The notes below the pieces were generated by a model. That model made no database searches. It was not told the origin of the DNA and worked only from the letters and a program-made list of their open reading frames with translations. DNA of 38,239 bases from Limivivens faecihominis (GTDB lineage Bacteria > Bacillota > Clostridia > Lachnospirales > Lachnospiraceae): assembly GCF_020686945.1 (NCBI RefSeq), contig NZ_JAJEPR010000030.1, forward strand, positions 1 to 38,239, given 5' to 3'. Shown here piece by piece: positions 1 to 7,500 of the stretch. The position numbers and the translations under genes were made by a program. Numbering within the stretch: position 1 is the stretch's first letter; each line of letters begins with the position of its first letter.

Positions 1-61
1 ATAAATCACTATTTTGTTAGCTGAAATATTGAATTTTTAAGGTACGAATCCCATTTTAGGT

Positions 62-622
62 ATGGGAAGTCTTAGTAAATTTATTTGTACAGTAGCCGGT
101 TTGATGGAAGAAGGAGAAAATCAAGAGGTTAAGGAGATTATGGAACATTTAGGTGTCCGGATTCAGAGCCTTCAAAAAGGTGTGTATTGCGAACACCCGA
201 TCTTGAACAGCATCCTGTGCGAAAGGAAATTCCTTGCGGAATCTAAGAATATTTCCTATAAGATTACCCTGGGTAATGATCTCAGGCTGGACTTTCTGGA
301 AGAACTGGATATGATCTCAATCGTAGGTAATCTTTTGGATAACGCACTGGAAGCGGCAGAAAAGACAAAAGATGGCCGATATGTGGAATGCAGGATGTAT
401 ATGGGAAATGAGGAACATTTCCTTGTTATGGAATTTTGCAACGGGTATGTTGTTCCACTGTTAAAGGACAAGGACCGGTACATAAGCACCAAAAGAGATG
501 CAGACAGTCACGGGATCGGACTGCATACGGTTGGAAAACTGGTTAAAAAGTATGCTGGAATTATGAGAGTGGAGGTCGGAGAACAGGAGTTCTCTGTTAA
601 GCTGATCTTTACAATAAAATAA
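62..622 (+). CDS. 5'-truncated AgrC-type sensor histidine kinase (ATPase part only)
   Basis: The 186-aa reading frame matches the C-terminal half of AgrC-family quorum-sensing kinases. It has a dimerisation helix (GLMEEGENQE), the N-box (IVGNLLDNALEAA, about residues 85-97) and a G-box near the C-terminus (SHGIGLHTVGKLV). AgrC proteins normally have an N-terminal membrane sensor of about 200 residues followed by an H-box with the phosphorylated histidine just before this helix. Both are missing. Recognisable homology starts near base 85, and all three plus-strand frames contain stops within the first 60 bases, so the truncation lies inside the window. The product is unlikely to signal on its own, although it precedes intact agrD and agrB. 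The ATG at 62 is simply the first available start. The upstream bases may be a recombination or insertion junction. Confidence 0.75.
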   Translation: MGSLSKFICTVAGLMEEGENQEVKEIMEHLGVRIQSLQKGVYCEHPILNSILCERKFLAESKNISYKITLGNDLRLDFLEELDMISIVGNLLDNALEAAEKTKDGRYVECRMYMGNEEHFLVMEFCNGYVVPLLKDKDRYISTKRDADSHGIGLHTVGKLVKKYAGIMRVEVGEQEFSVKLIFTIK

Positions 623-630
623 AGATGTGC

Positions 631-688
631 AAAAATCGCCCAAAAAGTTACCGTTTTTGCCACGGTAATTGAAAAAAGGGCGATTTTT
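631..688 (+). terminator. Nested inverted repeat between agrC remnant and agrD
   Basis: A perfect 11-bp outer stem (631-641 with 678-688, AAAAATCGCCC against its complement) encloses a second perfect 6-bp stem (648-653 with 663-668, TTACCG/CGGTAA). The outer arms begin in A and end in T runs, so the structure could terminate transcription in either direction. It starts 9 bases after the agrC stop and ends 36 bases before agrD. A terminator or attenuator is the likeliest role, but a protein-binding palindrome is not excluded. Confidence 0.6.
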
Positions 689-724
689 GTGTAAACTATC
701 GGAAAAAAATGGAGGCATGTAACT

Positions 725-883
725 ATGAAAAAAACAATCAGAAAAAGCTTGGGTATCAAAGTACTTGGAGTTGTAAACTGTCTTGCACTCTGCCTGACGG
801 CATATACGGCAAATCTGGCGTGCAACTGGCTGTACTATCAGGAAGAAGAGCCGGAAGAAGTTAAGAAAATGAGGAAATTCTAG
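725..883 (+). CDS. agrD: AgrD cyclic-lactone autoinducing peptide precursor
   Basis: This 52-aa ORF has a basic amphipathic leader (MKKTIRKSLGIKVLGVV), a core around Cys33 (ACNWLYYQ) and an acidic C-terminal recognition tail (EEEPEEV, then KKMRKF). This is the AgrD architecture, in which AgrB cleaves after the core and Cys closes a thiolactone on a residue four positions later. By analogy with the clostridial pentapeptide ring CLWFT, the expected ring here is Cys33-Asn-Trp-Leu-Tyr37. The stop codon shares one base with the GTG start of agrB. The ATG is preceded by a purine-rich GGAGG sequence at 711-715. Confidence 0.88.
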   Translation: MKKTIRKSLGIKVLGVVNCLALCLTAYTANLACNWLYYQEEEPEEVKKMRKF

Positions 884-1452
884 TGTGGAAAAAAACTACC
901 GGCTGGCTTTTTGAAGTGCAAAACAGGAACGGGATTCTTGAAGAGAAAGACCGCAGGCTGTATGAATATGCTTACGGCGTACTGCTGGGCAGGGTGGCAA
1001 TATACCTTATCATTGTCATACTTGGCATTGTAACGGGGAATTGGCTGGAGATGCTAGTCTTTTTATTGCCCTTTACTGTTCTAAGGCAGTATGCCGGAGG
1101 GATTCATTTAGAAAAAGCAGGGAGCTGCATGGTTGTTTCCAGTATCCTTGTCCTTCTGTGCGGTCAGTATCTGGCGTCTGGTTCGGCTGTGATGTGGCAA
1201 ATACGGATCATATGGCTTGCTGCAGTTGGAGTCATATTTGTTATGGCACCGGTGGATGCCAGCAGTAAGAAACTGGATGAGAAAGAAAAGAAAGTTTATG
1301 GTATGCGCGCGAGGGCAATTTTAATTATTGAATGCGCGATAGCAGGTGTTTTTTCTGTAACCGGATATTTCCTGGTCGTAAACGGGATTATGGTAGCGCA
1401 TATTGTTTTGGCGTCCGGTTTAATATTGGGATGGATCAATAATTTTTTTTGA
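883..1452 (+). CDS. agrB: AgrB accessory gene regulator endopeptidase
   Basis: This 189-aa membrane cysteine protease family protein processes AgrD and forms the thiolactone. The conserved catalytic pair of AgrB is visible: His75 and Cys82 in RQYAGGIHLEKAGSC. Several hydrophobic stretches (about residues 36-50, 56-66, 84-96, 104-121 and 141-185) fit the multi-pass membrane topology, and the length matches the family (about 190-210 aa). It starts with GTG overlapping the agrD stop, so the two are translationally coupled. No agrA response regulator is seen in the window, and the adjacent agrC is broken, so the peptide may act on another receptor or the locus may be decaying. Confidence 0.92.
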   Translation: MWKKTTGWLFEVQNRNGILEEKDRRLYEYAYGVLLGRVAIYLIIVILGIVTGNWLEMLVFLLPFTVLRQYAGGIHLEKAGSCMVVSSILVLLCGQYLASGSAVMWQIRIIWLAAVGVIFVMAPVDASSKKLDEKEKKVYGMRARAILIIECAIAGVFSVTGYFLVVNGIMVAHIVLASGLILGWINNFF

Positions 1453-1525
1453 CAAAGAGTTAGAGTTAACTAATCCTGGATAGGAATAAGAAATGCTTGG
1501 GAAAAGCATATCACAAAATGATAAT
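1449..1525 (+). promoter_or_regulatory. Candidate promoters of the metallophore operon
   Basis: Two alternatives lie in the 114-base gap before the first biosynthetic gene. A consensus -35 TTGACA is at 1449-1454, but its -10 at 1471 (TAATCC) is poor. A better-spaced pair is TTGGGA (1497-1502), 17 bases, then GATAAT (1520-1525). The TTAG-N6-CTAA palindrome at 1460-1473 lies between the two -35 elements. Which promoter is used cannot be decided from sequence. Confidence 0.45.
1460..1473. promoter_or_regulatory. TTAG-N6-CTAA palindrome, putative DtxR-family operator (site 1)
   Basis: TTAG AGTTAA CTAA is an inverted repeat with a self-complementary centre (AGTTAACT). The same TTAG/CTAA half-sites at the same 6-base spacing occur before the AraC gene (23380-23393) and before the ECF operon (24465-24478). 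The half-sites resemble those of DtxR-family metal repressors, and a DtxR-family gene lies at 30994-31362. Binding is inferred. Confidence 0.55.
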
Positions 1526-1566
1526 AAACAGAATAAAAAAGAACATGATGCAAGAGGAACATAAAA

Positions 1567-2313
1567 GTGAATTTGAAGTTGATAAAAAATACAGAAAATA
1601 TTAACAAAGAGAAAATAACTTTGTTTTGTCTGCCGTTTGCGGGGGGCGGCGCTTCTGCTTATAACCAGTGGGCGAAAAAGATGCAGGGAAAAGTAACGGT
1701 ATGTCTGGTTCAGCTTCCGGGAAGGGAAGAACGGATCATGGAGAAGCCGTATATAGATATGCCGGTTATGTTAGATGATCTGGAAGAGGCAGTAAGAGAG
1801 GTTGTGGATGGACCGTATGCCTTATGGGGGCACAGTATGGGCGGTAAGATTGCCTATGAGCTGGAAAAGAGATTGGAAGCGGTCGGATATACAGCGAGCT
1901 GTCTGTTTATTTCCGGTAGCCGGATTCCCAGTATTCCGGAGCCGAAGCCGATCTATCATCTTCCGGATGAAGAGTTTAAGAGGGAACTGGGAAGATTTGA
2001 GGGGACGCCAAAAGAGATACTGGAGAATCAGGAATTATTGGATTTCTTTCTGCCTATGCTACGGGCAGATTTTACCATGGATGAAACATATTATGACAAG
2101 ACGGGAATAGTACTGCATGCGCCTATCGCTGCATTTGGCGGAGAAAAGGATGGCGAAGCGGATGAGAGCGCAATCTGCGAATGGGGAAAGTATACGGATA
2201 ATGATTTTAGCTACCGGATATTTCCGGGAGGACATTTTTATTTACGGGATTACGAAGACGAAGTAATAAGTGAAGTTATAAGGCGCCTGCCGGGAATAAA
2301 AGATGGAGATTAA
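1567..2313 (+). CDS. Type II thioesterase (YbtT/GrsT family)
   Basis: This 248-aa alpha/beta hydrolase of the kind found beside NRPS genes hydrolyses wrongly loaded groups from carrier-protein phosphopantetheine arms. It shows the N-terminal LFCLPFAGGGASAY motif, the nucleophile motif GHSMGG with Ser90, and the late catalytic histidine in GGHFYL (His223). The length is normal for TEII. The GTG start at 1567 follows GAGGAAC by about 8 bases. The stop overlaps the next gene by 11 bases, so this is the first gene of the metallophore operon. Because the last NRPS has no convincing thioesterase domain, this protein might also help in release, although proofreading is the usual role. Confidence 0.92.
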   Translation: MNLKLIKNTENINKEKITLFCLPFAGGGASAYNQWAKKMQGKVTVCLVQLPGREERIMEKPYIDMPVMLDDLEEAVREVVDGPYALWGHSMGGKIAYELEKRLEAVGYTASCLFISGSRIPSIPEPKPIYHLPDEEFKRELGRFEGTPKEILENQELLDFFLPMLRADFTMDETYYDKTGIVLHAPIAAFGGEKDGEADESAICEWGKYTDNDFSYRIFPGGHFYLRDYEDEVISEVIRRLPGIKDGD

Positions 2314-3001
2314 ACGGTATGGAGCGAAGGAATTTCTGGCGGCAGGCAAACTTTGTATCCGTGAAAATGAGATACATATATGGTGCATCTGCTGGCCGGA
2401 AATGACAGATTTCTGGGTGAACCATGAATATATCCTGAGTGGGCAGGAATCGGAGCAGGTCGGAAGATTCCGCTTTTCGGAAGACAGGATGCGTTATATA
2501 GCCGGGAAGGTTGTCGTGCGGCTTCTCTTGAAAAGATATTTAGATGTGGAAACGATTGATTTTTCTGTCAGTGAACGGGGCAAGCCTTATCATAAAAAGA
2601 TTGCAGGAAAGCAGACCGTAGATTTTAATATTTCGCATTCGGGAGAATTCATATTGGCGGGATTCGCTGTTGGAATGGACATCGGAGTGGATGTGCAGGA
2701 AATGGCGGGATGTCCGGATTACTGGGAGATAGCCGGGAATTTTTATACGGAAGAAGAAGCGGAAGATGTAATAAAGGAAGGATCGGCTTTGTTTTTCCAG
2801 TACTGGGCGGCCAAAGAAGCGTATGTAAAAGCGCTCGGTATTGGATTAGGAAGAGGAATGGATTTCTTCTCTGTCAGAAACGGGGAAATTATAGAAAAAG
2901 GCAGGAATGATCAGGGCTGGTTCCTGTATCCGGTCAGGATCAAAGGATATGCTGCGTATGTGGCGGTGCATAAGAAAGGAGATAAATCAAATGGGTTATA
3001 A
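2303..3001 (+). CDS. Sfp/EntD-type 4'-phosphopantetheinyl transferase
   Basis: This 232-aa enzyme transfers phosphopantetheine from CoA to the serine of carrier domains, turning the ArCP and four PCPs of this cluster from apo to holo form. The family motifs are present: a first Mg-binding motif (GMDIGVDVQEM, about residues 124-134) and WAAKEAYVKALGIGL (about 169-183). The length is typical of Sfp. It overlaps the thioesterase gene by 11 bases and the AMP ligase start by 11 bases. A dedicated transferase within the operon suggests a self-contained, transferable pathway. Confidence 0.92.
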   Translation: MEIKRYGAKEFLAAGKLCIRENEIHIWCICWPEMTDFWVNHEYILSGQESEQVGRFRFSEDRMRYIAGKVVVRLLLKRYLDVETIDFSVSERGKPYHKKIAGKQTVDFNISHSGEFILAGFAVGMDIGVDVQEMAGCPDYWEIAGNFYTEEEAEDVIKEGSALFFQYWAAKEAYVKALGIGLGRGMDFFSVRNGEIIEKGRNDQGWFLYPVRIKGYAAYVAVHKKGDKSNGL

Positions 3002-4580
3002 GAAAGATATGAGCAAATATGAGTATCTGGAAGGTTGGGAGAGATGTAGTTTTGGAGAACAGCTTGATAAGTGGGCGGAAAAATATGGAGAAAGAACTGC
3101 GGTCACGGACAGCGAAGACGAGATCAGTTATATGGAATTAAAGCAAAAAGCAGATTGTCTTGCGGCAGCTTTTCTGCGTAAAGGGATTTTAAAGGGAGAC
3201 AAAGTGCTTGTACAGCTTCCGAACAGGATTTCTTTTGTGGTCGTGTTTTTTGCGCTTTCCAAGATCGGGGCGGTGCCGATCATGATGCTGCCGGCCCACA
3301 GGGAGGCGGAACTGGAAGGAATTATTGAACTGGCAAAGCCGGCCGCTTATATTGTGGCGGAGAAATATCTGGGATTTTCATATGTGCCGATGGCAAATGC
3401 GATGAAAAAGAAATATTCATATATCCGGCATATATTTGTAGATAGCGAATCCGGGGATATCAGTGGAATGATTGCGGAAACGTGTGGAGAAAATAGAGCA
3501 TTTCCGGCTGTGGATGGGTATGAAACGGCGGTTCTTTTGCTGTCCGGCGGGACGACAGGGGTTCCGAAACTGATTCCGCGCACCCATACGGATTATATGT
3601 ATAATGCCCGTATGTCCGCGAAAAGATGCCGCCTGGATAGCAGCGACGTTTATCTGACGTCTCTTCCGGTAGCCCATAATTTTCCGTTATGCTGCCCGGG
3701 GCTTTTAGGTACGCTGGATGTGGGAGGAAAAGTTGTGCTTGCGTCTGCGACCAGCCCGGACGATATTCTTGACGCAATTACAGAGGAAGGCGTTACGATT
3801 ACCGCATTGGTTCCTGCTATGGTTACTGTGTGCATGGAAATGTTGGAATGGGATGAAGATTATGACATATCCAGCCTGCGAATTTTGCAGGTGGGCGGCG
3901 CAATGCTGGAAGATTCCCTTGCAGATAAGATCATTGAAGAATGGCCGTGTAAACTGATGCAGGTATTTGGTACGGCGGAGGGGCTACTGTCCTTTACTAG
4001 CCCGGAGGATGAAGGTTCCCTGATTGCAAGATGCCAGGGAACTCCGGTGTCTCCTGCGGATGAAGTGAAGATTGTGGATGAAGAAGATAAGGCCGTACCG
4101 GAAGGAGTTTTTGGGGAATTATTATCCAGAGGCCCGTATACGATTGATGGTTATTATATGGCGGAGGAAGCGAATAAAAAGAGCTTTACGCCGGACGGAT
4201 TTTACCGGACGGGCGATAAAGCTATGTGGACGAAAGACGGAAGGTTACGTTTGGGCGGGAGGATCAAAGAGCAGATTAACCGCGCCGGAGAAAAGATCAT
4301 GCCTTCAGAGATTGAAGCTTACCTTTGCAGGCATTCGAAAATCAAAGAGGCAGCCGTTGTCGGCGTTCCGGATGAAACCCTTGGAAACCGGATATCTGCA
4401 TTCCTTGTGACCGATGATGAAGCCGGGATCGATTTACAGGAAATCCACAGGTTCCTGCGGGAAATAGGCGTTGCGGCGTATAAAATGCCGGATCAGATAG
4501 AACGGGTAGAGACATGGCCACTGACCAGCGTAGGAAAAATAGATAAGAAAGCATTAGAACGGATGGCACAGGAAAAATAG
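2991..4580 (+). CDS. Aryl-acid AMP ligase (DhbE/EntE/YbtE/PchD family)
   Basis: This 529-aa stand-alone adenylation enzyme should activate the aryl starter acid and load it on the ArCP at the N-terminus of the next protein. It has the AMP-binding loop LLSGGTTGVPK, the family motif HNFPL (His229, Asn230), FGTAEGL and the C-terminal lysine motif TSVGKIDKK. In DhbE numbering, Cys235 here aligns with Ser240. As I recall, Ser there goes with 2,3-dihydroxybenzoate and Cys with salicylate, so salicylate is the favoured substrate (inference). I chose ATG 2991 because AAGGAGA sits just before it; a longer frame from 2907 would sit inside the transferase gene. No salicylate synthase gene is in the window. 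Confidence 0.93.
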   Translation: MGYKKDMSKYEYLEGWERCSFGEQLDKWAEKYGERTAVTDSEDEISYMELKQKADCLAAAFLRKGILKGDKVLVQLPNRISFVVVFFALSKIGAVPIMMLPAHREAELEGIIELAKPAAYIVAEKYLGFSYVPMANAMKKKYSYIRHIFVDSESGDISGMIAETCGENRAFPAVDGYETAVLLLSGGTTGVPKLIPRTHTDYMYNARMSAKRCRLDSSDVYLTSLPVAHNFPLCCPGLLGTLDVGGKVVLASATSPDDILDAITEEGVTITALVPAMVTVCMEMLEWDEDYDISSLRILQVGGAMLEDSLADKIIEEWPCKLMQVFGTAEGLLSFTSPEDEGSLIARCQGTPVSPADEVKIVDEEDKAVPEGVFGELLSRGPYTIDGYYMAEEANKKSFTPDGFYRTGDKAMWTKDGRLRLGGRIKEQINRAGEKIMPSEIEAYLCRHSKIKEAAVVGVPDETLGNRISAFLVTDDEAGIDLQEIHRFLREIGVAAYKMPDQIERVETWPLTSVGKIDKKALERMAQEK

Positions 4581-4594
4581 AAGGAGACAGAATC

Positions 4595-7500
4595 ATGGAA
4601 TATATAGAGATAAAGGAACAGATCAAACAAAAGCTGCCGGTAGCCAGAGATTTGGGGGATTCCGAAAATCTGCTGGAGCTTGGGCTTTCGTCCCTGACGA
4701 TCATGCGTCTGGTAAACCAGTGGAGAAAACAGGGGGTTAAGGTTTCATTCGGTTCATTGATGGAAAATCCTACCCTTGAAGGCTGGTGGGCGCTGATCCA
4801 GCGCAGCATGAAGAAAAAAGCGGGCAAAAAACGGGCGCAAGAATCTAAGATAACGCCGGAAAAGGATATGAAACAGCCGTTTCCTTTAACAGACGTACAG
4901 TATGCATATTGGGTTGGCAGGGATGAAGAACAGGCTCTTGGAGGAATAGACTGTCATGCGTATTTAGAGTTTGATGGGGGAAATATAGATCCGGAGCGTC
5001 TGGAAAAAGCATGGAATGTGCTGCAGTATCATCATCCCATGCTGCGTGCCTGCTTTCTGGAAGACGGGACACAGAAAATCCTGGATAAGCCGTATTGCGA
5101 AAAAATAAAGGTTCATGATTTTTCACGGATGTCATCTGAGGAAGCAGAGGCAATGGCAGTATCTGTCAGAGAACGTTTATCCCATCGGAAGCTAAAGATC
5201 GAGGAAGGCGAAGTGGCAGGAATAGAGCTTACGCTTTTTCCTGAAAATAGGGCACGCATGCACGTGGATATGGCACTTTTGGTTGCCGATGTACAGAGTT
5301 TGCAGATCTTATTGAGGGATTTGGCGGCTGCCTATCGCGGAGAAAGCCTTCCGGCAGAATCAAAAGGGTGGAATTTTGCTTCTTATCTGGAACGGCAGAA
5401 AGAGGAAGATAAGGAAGAGAGAAACAATGCAGAAGGATACTGGAAAAAACGCTTGGAGCATTTGCCGAAAGGGCCAGGCCTGCCACTGGCAAAACGGCCG
5501 CAGGAAGTGACAAAGACTGTATTCAACCGCAGGATTGTAAGGATTGGCAAGGAAGAGTGGGCTCATCTGCAAGTACGGGCAAAGGAATACCAGACAACTC
5601 CGGCAATGGTTCTTCTTACTGCATATGCGACGGTTTTGGAACGGTGGAGCAGGAATCATCGTTTCCTTATTAATATTCCATTTTTTAACCGGAAAACAGA
5701 GCAGCAGGGATTGGAAGACGTGATAGCAGATTTCACTACACTGTTATTGCTGGAGATTGACTGCGAAGGGAATCCGACGTTTGCAGAATTGCTAGACAGG
5801 ATCCAGAAGCAACTCCATGAGGATATGAAGTATACGGCATATTCCGGCGTGCAAGTCCAGAGAGATCTTGCACAGATGTATGGAGACGCATCGGCAGTGG
5901 CGCCGGTTGTTTTTGCCTGCAATCTGGGAACGCCGTTGGTAAATGATACGTTCCGGAAAGAACTGGGGCAGTTTTCCTATATGATTTCCCAAACGCCGCA
6001 GGTGTGGAATGACTTCCAGAGTTATGAAGATGAAAATGGCGTACAGCTTACATGGGACAGCGTGGATAAGTTATTCCCGGAGAATATGATCCCGGATATG
6101 CTGGAGTGTTTTGAGAATCTTCTGCATGAATTGGGAAAGAAGGACTGGAATCAGCGATTTGATGTGCTTCCTGAAAAAAGAAAAAGAGAAATTGAAGATA
6201 CAGCGCGTACAGGAGTGCCGGAGCGTGTGGAATGCCTGCATTGGGCTGTTATGAACCATGCGGAAGTTTGCCCGGAAGATATTGCGCTTATTGATGCGGG
6301 AAGCGGAAGATCGGTTTCCTATGGGGAATTAAAAGCACGGGCGACAGCAGTGGCGGCAGGGATTTCAGAAAAGGATATTAAGGGAGTCCCGGTTGCACTT
6401 ACCCTGCCGCGCGGGATAGAACAGATCGAGGCGGCACTAGGAATTTTGCTTTCCGGAAATTCATACCTTCCGGTCAGCTTAAGCCAGCCTAAAGATCGGA
6501 GAGCGTTAATCCATGAGAAGACGGGAGTCCGCTATGTGGTCACGAATCGGGAATTATCCGAAAAACTGGACTGGCCGGAAGGTACGGAAATCCTTGTGAT
6601 GGAAGGTATGGAAGAGGGACAGGAAAATGTGAGACTGCCAGAGGTGTCGCCGAAGGACAGCGCCTATATCATCATGACGTCAGGCTCTACAGGTGTTCCG
6701 AAGGGTGTAGAGATTGCGCATGAAAGCGCATGGAATACGGTTCAGGATATTAATGAAAAGTACCATGTGACAAGTGCAGATCGGGCGCTGGCTGTATCAG
6801 CTATGGATTTTGACCTGTCGGTATATGATGTTTTTGGAATTTTAGGCGCAGGAGGAACATTGGTATTGCTTCCAGAGCAGGAGAGAAGGAATGCGGATTA
6901 CTGGCTGGAACAAGTGTTGAAATATCAGATTACCGTTTGGAATTCAGTGCCGGTGCTTCTGGATATGCTTTTGATACGGGCGGAATCCATGAAACAGAAA
7001 CTGCCGATCAGGGCGGTTATGCTTTCTGGAGATTGGATTGGGATGGATCTCCCGCAGAGGGTTGCGGCATGGACAGAGGATTGCCAGTTTGTCGCTATGG
7101 GAGGAGCTACAGAGGCAAGTATCTGGTCCAATTATCAGAATGTTACCCTGCCGATGCCGAAAAACTGGAAATCTATTCCTTATGGAAAGCCACTCAGATA
7201 TCAGGCATATCGTGTTGTGGATGAGTATGGAAGGGATTGCCCTTACTGGGCAGAAGGCGAACTCTGGATTGGCGGTTTTGGTGTAGCAAAAGGATATAGG
7301 GGAGATTCTGCGCTTACGGGGCAGAAATTTATCACAGATCAGTATGGAAGATGGTATCGGACCGGCGATCTCGGAAGAATCTGGGATGATGAGACAATTG
7401 AATTTTTGGGAAGAAAAGACCATCAGGTAAAGATTCGCGGACACAGGATTGAATTGGGAGAAATTGAACATGTGATTCAGGAGTTTCCGGGTGTGGCTCA

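Noticed and set aside
2907..2990. Upstream extension of the aryl-acid ligase frame to an ATG at 2907
   Set aside because: It lies wholly inside the phosphopantetheinyl transferase gene, and its translation is unlike the family. ATG 2991 has a proper ribosome binding site and matches the expected N-terminus.
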